Assembly: GCA_018806915.1 (NCBI GenBank)
Contig: JAGKQI010000096.1
Coordinates: 434,001-498,000, forward strand
DNA length: 64,000 nt
Reading direction: 5' to 3'
Source of the DNA: Phytophthora colocasiae
Lineage: Eukaryota > Oomycota > Peronosporomycetes > Peronosporales > Peronosporaceae
Below the pieces are notes generated by a model, which was not told the origin of the DNA, did no database searches, and saw only the letters and a list, made by a program, of their open reading frames with translations. Shown here in pieces: positions 41,771-54,000 of this stretch. How positions within the stretch are numbered: position 1 is the first letter of the stretch; each line of letters opens with the position of its first letter. Made by a program: the position numbers and the translations under genes.

Positions 41771-44016
41771 TCAACGGCGCTTCAAAAGCTCAAATACCAG
41801 TTCAACGTTGGTACGACCCATTTCTTCAAAGGCATCAGTCTTCGTCACCGCATCGAAATTGTGCAGCATGAAGGTGACGCATTGGTCTCGTAGCACTATT
41901 GCGTTGTGCAGATCTGCTGCATGAAATATGCTAGCAGCGTTCTCAATGCACAAGGATCCGAGCATTTTACTTTCACAGATGCGTTTCAATCGTTCAACAC
42001 CATACTGTTTCACACGGAACAGAAACGTTAGAAGCTTTATTTGCAAGAGGAACCCAGCAAAGTTGCGCACCCGATCCGCAGTGACAAAGAGCTCCATTGC
42101 AACATCCACGGCGACGTCCAAGTAATCTGTGTATAGATATTCCATCAATGAGATGAAGATTGGACGACGCACGTCGGTGATCTGAATCTCTCGTGCACGA
42201 CTCTCCAGCATCTGCCAAGCACAACAACAAAATCTGTTAGATATGCGTCACCGTAGCTTTGCTAACATCTACGCGAATTACCTCGCCAGTTAGCATCGCG
42301 TTAAAGTAGTTGCAACGGATGCACAGGATTTTGTGCCCGTAAACCGGAACCCCCTCAACTATATTATTCGGTTGCGCAAAACAATACACTGTTAGACAAC
42401 TCCTGTCACCACCAAACCAAAGCACGTACCAATAAACGTCACATCACTCATGATGTCGTTGTTCACGAGCATCCTCAGGTCACTGATGAGTGTGCTCTCA
42501 GGAATCTCTAGCTGAAATTCCTCTTCTCCAAAACGGAATTGCTTGAAGTCATTAAGTCGGCTGCTTCCATCGTATCCACCAAAAATGATCAGGCTGGAAT
42601 CATACACAGTGCCAACGTGGCAAAAGCGCTGTCCTGGTGGCTGACCGTTGAACTGCATCGACTGCCACGTATTTGTCTCTACAAAAGTGCTGTTAGTCGT
42701 CGTAAGGTCAGATGAAGCCTAACCAAGTGCTCCTACCAAAACTAAGCTCGTAGAAGTCATTCACTGCAGTGCCTGTGCTTCCACCGAATATATACATGGA
42801 ATTCGAGTTGATGACAGCAACATGGCTATCACGAGCAATAGGTGCAGGGCCTTCTGTTGGGAGCAATGACCAGGCACGTGTATCTAAAGTTTACCCCCAT
42901 CACGCAGCAGACAACAATTAACAACAATAGACAAATTTGATATAGACGCTGGAAAACGTACCAAAGTCATACACGTGGACATCGTTGAGGTGGCGAGATC
43001 CGTCATGACCACCGAATAGCACGCACGTGCGATTATGCACCACCAAGGACGACCGGTATCTGACGGAGACGCAAGTATATCGTAATTAAAGGTATAAAAA
43101 TCACTAACACAAGCCGCAGCAAACTTACCTAGGTCTGGGCACGCGTCCTGTAGACGCCACTAATGACCACGTGCTTGTTTCTGAGTATAGCAGAAGATAT
43201 GGAGTGTTAAAAAGTATAGCAATCTAAAGCCCACACCAGCAACTACACGTACCAAAGTTGAATTCATGAAAATCGTTCCTATAGCTGCCATCATATCCTC
43301 CAAAACAGTACATCGAATGATCTGTACAGGAGTTGCAGCCAACGTGATGATTTTGCCACGCAAATTAGTTAGATCACGCTTACAAAATGAATTACAGTGA
43401 GCAGGCAACCTACCATATACCACTGCTGCATGACTGTGTCTCGCTGTCGGAGGTAGTCCAGCATTCACCACAACGTTGCTCCACCTTTGTGTCACTGTAC
43501 AGATCGAAAACGTTAACTATCTTCTCAAAATCCCAACGGGCAGTTCCAGTCCACAACGTACAGAAGTTGTACTCGATAAAATCATTGACGCGCGAGCTGC
43601 CGTCAAAGCCAGCGAACACGTAGAACGAGTCTTTGTAGACCACCGCCACGTGCCGGTCGCGCGGACTTGGGGCCGAGCCGATCGCTAGCACAACCGACCA
43701 GAATTTGCGCTTGAAGTTGAACTCGTAGAAGTCGTTAATGCGGTTCGACCCGTCATACCCTAATCAAGCAGCAAACAGTGCAACGATTAGAACCTACTAT
43801 TTCGTCTCCAAGTAAGGTATATATGCACAGACTCAAAGACTAGCGTAGTAATTGGTATTCCAAGGATCCACTTGAATCAGGTGGCGACTCACCTCCGAAT
43901 ATGTATAGCGAGTCCTTGCGCACAGCACACACATGCAGCGAGCGATGACATGGTGCCGCCGACGGGTTCTCGCAAGGCACGGGGACCCACGAGCGCGAAC
44001 TGGGTTGCAGCGTCAT
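41771..44016 (-). CDS. Kelch-repeat/BTB protein (LZTR1-like)
   Basis: Ten exons: 44016-43893, 43759-43562, 43494-43414, 43321-43253, 43180-43129, 43059-42962, 42883-42737, 42678-42430, 42358-42282, 42211-41771. All joins keep frame and give 511 residues. The N-terminal two thirds are six Kelch blades (IFGGYDGSNRINDF, VFAGFDGSSRVNDF, CFGGYDGSYRNDF, LFGGHDGSRHLNDV, IFGGSTGTAVNDF, IFGGYDGSSRLNDF). Next is a BTB domain (NNDIMSDVTFI, VPVYGHKILCIRCNYFNAML) and BACK-like helices. This suggests a Cullin-3 substrate adaptor. The ATG at 44016 is preferred over 44163, which would overlap the H2A.Z promoter. Convergent with the PHP gene. Confidence 0.88.
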
Positions 44017-44187
44017 AACGAGAGAGCTAGCTGCACGAACGGAAGTGGCGCCCAACACTGAGTCCTTCGCTGAATTGTACACGAAGAGGTATGTATGGAA
44101 AAGATTGTTCAATGTAAAAAAACCTCTGAGGTTTTTTCCTTTCTTTTTAGATCTGTCGCTCATTTCGAAATTGTCTAAAGGGCCGCT
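44017..44187. promoter_or_regulatory. Shared divergent promoter, Kelch-BTB and H2A.Z
   Basis: 171 bp separate the two start codons. GCTCATTTCGAAATTG at 44158-44173, plus strand, fits the oomycete initiator consensus and is 15 bp upstream of the H2A.Z ATG. This implies a very short 5' leader. Confidence 0.65.
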
Positions 44188-44734
44188 ATGGTGTGTATTA
44201 AGGTGGTAGGCGTTGGTGTCTCTTCGTGGACTTATGTGTCTCGTGTGCATTGTAGTCAGGTATCGGCGGAAAGGGTGGCAAGGGAGGCAAAGGCGGCAAG
44301 GGAGTCACGTCCAAGAGAGCGCCACAGTCGCGGTCTCAACGTGCGGGGCTTCAGGTAATTCATAAACGTGCGTTTTCATTAGGAATGTTGCACAATCTAA
44401 TCCTCTATGTTTTCTTCGCTGCTAGTTCCCTGTCGGTCGTATCCACCGTTTCCTAAAGAAACGTGTGGCGAATAACCAGCGTGTAGGTGCCACAGCGGCT
44501 GTGTATGCTGCTGCCATCATGGAGTATCTGACTGCTGAAGTGCTGGAGCTGGCGGGCAACGCATCCAAAGACCTCAAGGTGAAGCGCATCACGCCGCGCC
44601 ATTTACAACTGGCCATTCGTGGTGACGAGGAGCTAGACACGCTCATCAAGGCCACGATTGCCGGTGGCGGTGTCATCCCGCACATCCATAAGAACCTCAT
44701 TAACAAGCAGAACAAGAAACGGATGCCGCTCTAG
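44188..44734 (+). CDS. H2AZ: Histone H2A.Z
   Basis: Histone variant of the nucleosome core, linked to promoters and transcription control. Exons 44188-44190, 44256-44354 and 44426-44734, 136 residues. The first coding exon is only the ATG: the donor gtgtgt follows at once and the next exon begins TCAGGTATCGG, giving [17 protein letters not shown]. The histone fold is complete ([50 protein letters not shown]). The H2A.Z-specific [20 protein letters not shown] replaces the canonical H2A docking sequence, and there is no long C-terminal H2A.X SQ motif. The glycine/lysine-rich N-tail is unusually regular. Confidence 0.95.
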
Positions 44735-45068
44735 AGCATACGGCCACAAAGAGACGTCAGTAGGACACGACGCAGGTACTTCTCAACCCCTTCTTTCAGC
44801 GATCGCGTCGCTCTAGCAACTCTACGCGTATATAACTAAAATATGAGTTCGGCATTTTCCCGCCATTTCCGATTCCAAGCGCACATTTTTGCATCATTTT
44901 GCCCTTCGTGTGATTGGTTGAAAAGACAAGGATTTCCCCCCTCCCCAAAAGATCGACGGGAAAGGAGCCTCGGCGTCGGGAAGACACCGAGGGCAAGGAG
45001 AGAGCGACTTCAGTTGTGCAGGGCTACAGCGTTGCCCTTGGCTATACTAACGCAAGGTTATCGCGGAC
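44735..45068. other. Intergenic between H2A.Z and dynein
   Basis: No gene. Probable dynein promoter. gcacatttttgcatcatttt at 44881-44900 weakly resembles the oomycete initiator, about 170 bp before the ATG. Confidence 0.4.
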
Positions 45069-48000
45069 ATGGCTAGCAGCACGGAAGCGGCAGCGGCCCC
45101 CAGGGCAGCTGATGCGCTTCACGTGGCTGACTTCCAGCGCTACCTATTGTCTACATGCATGCCGCTTTTCGGCGAAGGATCCGCGCTTACTGTGGACATC
45201 TTTAAGGCAGATCTATCTAGCCCGGAGTCTTCCATCACTCTTGATCAATTCGTCGCAGACTCGGCTACGCGCGTGCTTCAGGTCCATTGCTACCCAACAC
45301 GCAGTGATGACAGTCCCATGGACGGGTCCAACGGCTTCCGCGTGCGCGTGAACCTGGGGATCGAGTACACACCCGGCAAGAAGAGTGGTCACGATGTGGT
45401 GTGCTTTATCAAGCGCTTCAGCGCGCCGTTGGCCAAGGATCAAACGCTCAGCCACCAGCTGCAGGTAATGACCCTTGGTCTCGGATCTAATGGTGAAGGG
45501 AGCAAGACGGACTCGGATACAGCCACCTCTAGCAGTGGGGAAAACACAAAAGAGGAAGACGAGGACAGAGGAAATCTTCTTTCTGTAGTATACAACTACG
45601 TGCACCAGTCGTTTACGCCCCTTGTGAACGAGTACTCTAAAGTGCACATGCCGCAGAGTGAAATGAGTAATCTAAGTGAAGGTACACGGGGTCTACCAGC
45701 TATTCGACGGAGGATGAAGGAGTTGGAGCTTGCATTGCTTCAGTACCAACAAAATATCGAGATTCCTGAAGTGAATTTGATATTCCACCCTGTGATTCAA
45801 CAGGCAGCGGATCTAGTTCGTGAGAAAGGTGTGCTGATTGATGTTGAAGCTCTCGGACTGGAGGATAAACTAGAAGACTCGGTATTTTTGAACGCTATCC
45901 AGGGAGGTGTTGGTAAGTGGATCAAGGAAATCCAAAAGGTGACGCGACTGGTGAATGAACCGCTGCCTGGCACAGCTATGCAGGAAATTAACTTTTGGTG
46001 CGATTTGAACCGCGCCCTTCTTGCGGCGCAAGAAAAGCTCAAGTTGCCAGAGGTGGAAATTACACTTGCGATGCTGCAGCGAGCAAAAAGATACCTTGCC
46101 ACAGTTTCCTTCAATACGGATCATGGTCTCGGTTCAGCGCTTCAGCAGGTCTCTAGTGTGATGACACTCATGAAAGAGTTCCCTATGAACTCCATTTTGT
46201 CTGCCACGGATATTAACCAGCTCAACCAGGGTGTAACTCTTGTATTCACTCACTTGAAGAAGATTCGTGTGGCTGATTCTTACAACTTGTCGCGCCTACT
46301 GCATTTGGTGGAAGTCATGTCAAGTGATCTCACCCAACAGGTTATCAGTCTACTGCGTGTCTACAGCCTCATTGAGATCCCTTTCAACCAGTTTGAGCAG
46401 CTGATTTCTTCCTGCAAGGAGCTATTTACCAATTGGCACCGCCAGGTTGCGGCGCTCTATGACCTGACGAAGGAGCTTTTTAAGCGGCGAGGTGGCTCAA
46501 TTAACACTGAAAAACTTCCCCTGCTTTCTGAGCTGCAGATGGAACACGTGGCAATTGAAGAGAGATTGCTGGAGCTGTACGAATTCCGAGAGCAGCACGA
46601 AAAGCTGCGGGAGGTGATTCAGAGAGTACTGGGTGGCTCCGTGGGGTTAGATGACGCACAAGGTAGCGATGGCACAAATGACGCTCTCGCGGAAATCAAT
46701 TCGGCCTATGCTCAACTGAATTCACTCGACCCTCTCGATGTATCTGGTGAAGGGATGACCGCCTGGAAGAACCTGCGCAAGGCGTATGACCTGTGCATTG
46801 ACCGTGTCGAAGGGCGTATTATCAACAGCTTGACAAGTCGTTTAAGTGCTACCTCGAACGCGGATGAAATGTTCCGGGTATTCTCCAAGTACAACGCGCT
46901 TTTCTTCCGACCTCGCATTCGTAGTGCGGTGCAGCAATTCCAGATGCAGCTAATTGAAAACGTTAAGGAAGACGTGAGCAACCTTCAGGCTAAGTTTCGA
47001 GCACACTATGCTTACTCAGAGGCATCTCGCACCAGCAAACTGCGCGATATTCCTCCTATTGCTGGTGCAGTAATGTGGGCGAAGCAAATTGAACGCAAGC
47101 TGAAAATGTTACTGTCACGTGTTGAAAGTGTCCTCGGTGTTGGCTGGGAGCAGCATGTGGAGGGCAAAGCACTCAAGGCAGCAGCCGAGGCATTTATTGC
47201 AAAGCTGAATCCCCAGCTTATCTTTGACCAGTGGGTGAATGATTTGGCGTCGATGCCGATCTTTGACATCAAAAACATCATTCTGAATATTGCGACAGAA
47301 GATACGCCGCAGGGCGAGAAGAAAAAGTTGGTGGTTGCATTCAACCAGCAAATTGTCACGTTGTTCAAGGAAGTGCGAAACTTGGAGTGGCTGGGCTACC
47401 GTGTTCCTTTCACGCTTAAAATGATCGCGGAAGATGCAAAGTCGAAGTACCCGTTTGCTATGTCTTTGGACGCCAGCCTCAAAACGTACGCAAGCTCATG
47501 CAGACGTATTCAGCCAATATTCGAGGCATTGACAGCTGCATATGTTCGTGACGTGCGCGCTACAATTGGCAAAACATTTACGAAGGGCAATGAAATGCGA
47601 TGGCATGCTGATGGACTGGGCGAATATGTTACTGATCTTGCGACGAAGGTGGAGCGCTTGCACGACAAGGTGGACGAGTTACTGCAAAAAACAAGTGAAA
47701 TTGACACTCTTTTAAGCAGCGTACGAACAAACTCTGACTTTCAAGCCGGAGATGTTCAAGCGGTGTTGGTGAAAGTCCAAGCGCTTGTCGATGAATTGAG
47801 CTTGGCTGGATACGCGAACTTGCATGTATTTGTCAAGAACTTAAACACTTTGATCAGTGAGATTCTAGGCAAGAAGCTCGAGGGGCTTCTGGAACGTTGG
47901 GTTGCTTGCTTTGGCCCTCAACCTGACGATAAGTCTTTCCAATCTGCTCTTGCCGAGGCTGGACTTACTATTACGACCCACCAGATCCTACTGAAAAATC

Positions 48001-51000
48001 AAGTGTTGTATTTGGAACCTTCAGTTGGCGATGCGCGTCGGGATTGGCTTGCTCAGCTTCAAAACTTGCTGAATTCTGTGTGTGACCTGCCCAAGATTCA
48101 AACATCGTCGTATGAAAACGTGTATGGAAAGTCGACTGTATCAGCATTATCGTCCCCTCCTCGTAAGAGTGCCAGCACAAGGCGACGCGAGGCTGTTTTC
48201 AAGGAAGCACTGAACAAAGTGCCTTTAGACTTGCTGCTTAAAGCGTACAGTGTACTCGATGTCACTTTGAATGACGTGGACAAGTACGCGTCAACATGGC
48301 TTCAATACCAAGCCTTATGGGATATGGATGCTCAGACCGCCTTGAACAGTGTTGGAGAGGACCTTCGGAAGTGGCAACAAATTTTGGTAGAAATCAAGAA
48401 TGAACGCAATTCGTTCGATGCCGTCTTCAACACGAAGCGATTTGGCCCAATGGTGATTAATTACCAGCAGGTACAGGCGCAAGTGAATGTCAAGTATGAT
48501 GCATGGCACAACGAGTTCCTTGCGTATTTTGGTGATCTCCTGTGCGACCAAATCAACTCGTTCTACTCGACCATTTCGTCGAAACGAACGCTTCTTGAGC
48601 AGCATGCACTTGAAGCTGCTACCGCACAGGTGGTCGCTGCGATCACGCTGATTCAAGAAATGCGCCAGATGCGTTTCCAGTGGGAAGAAGCTGTGGAGTC
48701 TTTCGAACAGGGAGAGCGATTGTTGAAAAAGCAACGGTATAGGTTTTCGGCAGATTGGCCGTCACTGGCTAACGTGGAAGGAGAGTGGGAAGCTTTTATT
48801 CAGCTGCTCGAGCGAAAGACTGCTGCCATGGAAAGTCAATTGCCTCAACTACAGGCTAAGATCATGGAAGAGAAGAGCACACTTGACAGTAAGATTAGCA
48901 AGACTGTGCTTGAGTGGGACAGTGCCAAACCACTTCAAGGTGGTCAATCACCAAAGGCAGCCACTGAGACGTTGATACTTTACGATACTCGCTTCAAGAT
49001 GCTGCGCACCGAACAGGACAGAACGAATGCAGCGTTGGATGCTCTTAACATATCGTACGTGTCAGGGATGGGAGGCTCCTCCATTGATGAAGATCGCAGT
49101 TCATTTAGTGATCTTTCAAGAGCCATGGAAGAACTAGCAGGCTTGGACGAGGTTTGGAAGAGCATTTCGAAGGTTTGGTCTCATGTCGATGACCTGCAAG
49201 ATACGCTTTGGTCTGCGGTCCACCCCCGCAAAGTTCGGAAACAACTGGATGAAATTGTCGATGAAATGCGCCGCTTCCCTTCTCGAGTTCAACAATATGA
49301 AGCCTTCGAGCACTACGCGTCGATTATTCAGTCGCGTAAGTCTATGAACTCTTTGCTGTCGGAACTGAAGTCTGATGCTGTTCGCGATCGACATTGGAAG
49401 CAGATCCTGCGACTACTGAATATCTCATCCCCTTTCACTGAATTGACCTTACGCAGTTTCTGGGAATCTAAGATTTCAGCAAACGACAATGAGCTCAAAT
49501 CGATTATTCGTACGGCTCAGGGTGAAATGGCTCTTGATGAGTTTTTACGCCAAGTTTCCGATTACTGGACCAATTATCAGCTGGATCTGGTCAACTATCA
49601 GAACCGTTGCCGAGTCATTCGTGGTTGGGACGAAATGTTTGCGAAGCTTGATGAGCATCTCAACAGTTTGAGCAGTATGAAACAGTCGCCTTATTATCGC
49701 GTGTTTGCCGAGTTAGCTACCAGCTGGGAAGACAAACTTACCAGGATTCGTGGTATCCTGGACTTCTGGATTGATGTCCAGAGACGCTGGGTCTACCTTG
49801 AGGGTATCTTTTTCGGGTCAGCGGACATTAAGCAGCAGTTGCCAAAGGAGTTTGCACGATTCCAAAGTGTTGACAATGAGTTCACTTCCACGATGAAGCG
49901 TGTTGCGCACAAGCCTATGATCGTCGATGTTGCCAACATCCCGAACTTGTACCACTCACTTGAACGCCAACAAGACATGATGGGCAACGTCCAGCGTGCA
50001 CTTGGTGAGTACTTGGAGCGCCAACGAGCTGCTTTTCCTCGCTTTTATTTTGTTGGTGATGAAGACTTGCTGGAAATGATTGGTAACAGTAAGGAGCCGA
50101 TGCAAATCCAGCGTCATTTGTCGAAAATGTTTGCTGGAATCTCCTCGTTGGAAATGGACAATAGCACCGGTGTGATTCTGGGAATGGCATCACGGGAAGG
50201 CGAAATTGTGCAGTTCAAGGAACCCGTAAAGACGGCCGATGATACCCGCATCAACGTTTGGCTAGGCAAGGTCGAGGAGCAGATGCGTAAGACGCTTTCG
50301 CTACTTCTGGAGGAAGCTGTGCGTACCTACCCGACGAATGGAGGCGACGACACATATCTGAAATGGGTGTCTGAGTTCCCAGCTCAAGTGGTAATTCTTG
50401 CTACTGAGGTACAATGGTCAGGCGAAGTCGAAAGCGCCTTGAAGTCTGGAGGTGATACCTTGCCAGTGGTTAGCGATCAACTGGATAAGTTGCTTTTCAT
50501 TTTGAGCGAGCGCGTTCTTACAGATGTGAAGAATGATGTACGCAAGAAGTATGAACAACTTATTACTGAGCTAGTGCATCAGAAGAGTGTTACCAAACGA
50601 CTGATCCAGTCCAAGGTGAGCAGTGCAGAAGACTTCCGTTGGCTGTATCACATGCGCCACTATTTCCAAGCAAAGGAGCCGAACCCGCTCAAAAAGCTCA
50701 CTATCCAGATTTCAAATGCCAGCTTTCCGTATGGGTTTGAATACTTTGGCGTTGGAGAGAGGCTCGTACAGACTCCTCTAACAGAGCGCTGTTATCTCAC
50801 ATTGACCCAGGCGCTGGACTTCGGAATGGGTGGTAACCCATTTGGCCCTGCTGGCACCGGTAAAACTGAGTCGGTTAAGGCTTTGGGATCTCATTTGGGT
50901 CGGTTTGTCCTGGTCTTCAATTGTGATGAACACTTTGATTTCCAAGCGATGGGCCGAATTTTCGTGGGTTTGTGTCAAGTCGGTGCTTGGGGATGCTTTG

Positions 51001-54000
51001 ATGAGTTCAACCGTCTCGAGGAACGCGTGCTTTCTGCCGTGTCCCAGCAAATTCTGTCAATCCAAAGCGGAGTGTCCTCATTGAAGCTCGGTAAGGCAGT
51101 CGACAGTTCGCAGGCGAATGGCAGCAGCTCCACCACTACTATCGAGTTATTGGGCAAGAGCGTCAAGCTCAATCCCGATGTTGGTATCTTTGTGACAATG
51201 AACCCTGGTTACGCTGGCCGCTCCAATCTTCCTGACAACTTGAAGCAACTGTTCCGGAGTATTGCAATGGTTGCCCCAGACCGCGAGTTAATTGCGCAAG
51301 TGATGTTGTTCTCTCAAGGTATTACAACGGCTGAACAGATTTCTGCCAAGGTCGTACTTTTGTTCAACCTTTGCGAAGATCAACTGTCGAAACAGCCCCA
51401 CTATGATTTTGGCCTTCGTGCTTTAAAGAGTGTCCTTGTAAGTGCTGGTCAACTCAAGCGAAAGATCACGCAGTCACAGGATGTAACAGCGCCGGCAAAC
51501 ATTGAGGAGCTAGAAACAAAGGCTCTGATTGGCTCTATTACAGACACGATCTTGCCGAAGCTGGTTTCCAACGACGTTCCTGTGTTTGAGACGCTTCTGA
51601 AGGGAGTTTTCCCCGGAACTGAAGCTCATCGTATCGAAGAAGATGAACTTCGAGCCAGAATTGTTGAACTGGCAAAGAAAGAAAATTATGTTGCAAATGA
51701 CCAATGGGTCGAAAAGGCACTGCAGCTATACCAGGTCATGCAACTTCGACATGGTGTGATGCTTGTTGGCGCCTCTGGAACAGGAAAGTCGAGCGCGTGG
51801 CGCGTGCTGATGGACGCTATGGAACGTGTTGACGGAATGAAGGGTGAAGCACATGTAATTGACCCGAAGGCTTTATCGAAGGAGCATTTGTATGGTGTTC
51901 TGGATAACACAACACTTGAGTGGACCGATGGTGTGTTCACACATTTACTCCGGCAGGTACTTAACAGCGTGCGAGGTGAAAGTGACAAGCGACACTGGAT
52001 TATTTTCGATGGCGACGTAGATCCAGAGTGGGCCGAAAATTTAAATTCTGTGCTGGATGACAATTGCCTACTGACACTTCCGTCCGGCGAACGTCTTGAG
52101 ATTCCCCCAAATGTTTGGATCATGATGGAAACGGAGACTCTGCGTTACGCCACTTTGGCAACTGTTAGTCGTTGTGGCATGGTTTGGTTTTCGCATGATA
52201 CGGTAAAAACGTGTCATATCGTGGAGCACTATCTACTGAAAATGCGGGATGACGTGTCAGTCGTTTCATCTTTCTCACTCCAGCCGAGTGAAAGTGAGCT
52301 CGCCAAGAAAACTGCGCACACTTATGTTGCTCTGCTCCGAGATCTAATTGATCGCGGGGATGGAATGCCTTCGTTGATTGAAATTTGCTTGGAGCAGGCA
52401 ATGGGCCAGGTGCAAATCATGGAAGTCACCGCGTTACGGTTACTGATGTCGATGTTTACATTACTTGGACGCGGTTTGGCCCGTATCAACGAGTACAACG
52501 AAGGCCACTCTGACTTCCCGATGACAGTTGACCAAATGTCACGCTTTGTGCCGAGGTGGTTTGTTTTCTCGATTTTGTGGGGCTTTGGAGGATCAATGGA
52601 TTCTGTGAATCGTATCGTACTGTGCGATTTTGTGGTTCAAACGTTGGAAAACCGATTGGTGTTCCCCGTTACTGCGTCATCCAGCTCGGACAACAGCTTA
52701 CTGGAGTATGAAGTTAATATTGATGACGGTGAATGGCGCCAGTGGCTGCGATCGATTCCTCAGCTCGACCTTGAAAGCCACCAAGTTCTTTCAACTGATG
52801 TTGTAGTGACAACCGTGGATACAATTCGTCACGTCGAAGTGTTGCGAGGATGGCTTTCGCAGCATCGCCCTCTCATTCTGTGTGGACCTCCCGGCAGTGG
52901 TAAGACGATGACCCTGACGTCGACGATTAACTCGCTTCCTGAGTTTGAATTTGCAAGTCTCAATTTCTCGTCTGGAACTTCACCTGATCTTATCTTGAAG
53001 ACATTTTCTCAGTACTGTGAGTACAAGCGAACTCCAAATGGAATGGTGTTGGCACCTAATGCTCCAGAGAAATGGCTCGTCGTGTTCTGTGATGAAATCA
53101 ACCTCCCGGAGGCTGATCGTTACGGGACACAGCGTGTCATCACGTTCTTGAGGCAATTGATTGAACAAGGTGGTTTCTGGCTAGGCGGCAAGAACACTTG
53201 GGTGCGGTTGGAGCGCATTCAGTTTGTTGGTGCGTGTAACCCGCCGACAGATCCAGGCCGTGTACCGATTTCGCTTCGTTTACTACGTCATGCACCTGTG
53301 CTTCTGGTGGATTTCCCTTCGTATCCCTCATTGAAGCAGATTTATGGAACATTCAATCGTGCTTTGCTGAAGTTGACGCCATCTCTTCGGCCGTACGTGC
53401 AGCCTCTTACCGATGCTATGGTTGACGTGTATGATAGCAACCAGAAAAAATTCACGGCAGAGATGCAACCACACTACATCTATAGTCCCCGAGAACTGTC
53501 GAGGTGGATGCGTGCGTTGTACGAGGCCATTGAACCGCTGGAGTATGAAATCGACATTGAAACGCTTGTCAAACTAGTGTTCCACGAAGCTTTACGACTT
53601 TTCATGGATCGTTTGGTAACATCGGACGAGCAAAAGTGGTGCTTCCACATGGTGAAGGAGACACTGAGGAACCATTTTCCACAAAGTGCTACTGCTCTGG
53701 AAGTGGTGGAATATGGAGGTCAGCACCCAATTTTGTTCAGTACGTGGCTTTCAAAGAATTACACTGAAGTCACCACTACTGATCTCCGAAAGCATATCGA
53801 AGCTCGCCTGCGTGTCTTCTACGAAGAAGAGCTCAATGTCCAGCTAGTTGTTTTCGATTCGGTGATAGACCACGTTCTTCGCATTGATCGTGTGCTTCGC
53901 CAGCCGCTTGGTCACTTGCTACTTGTTGGCGAGAGTGGTGCAGGAAAGACTGTTTTGTCCCGTTTCGTTAGTTGGATGAACGGTATGTCCGTGTTTCAGA

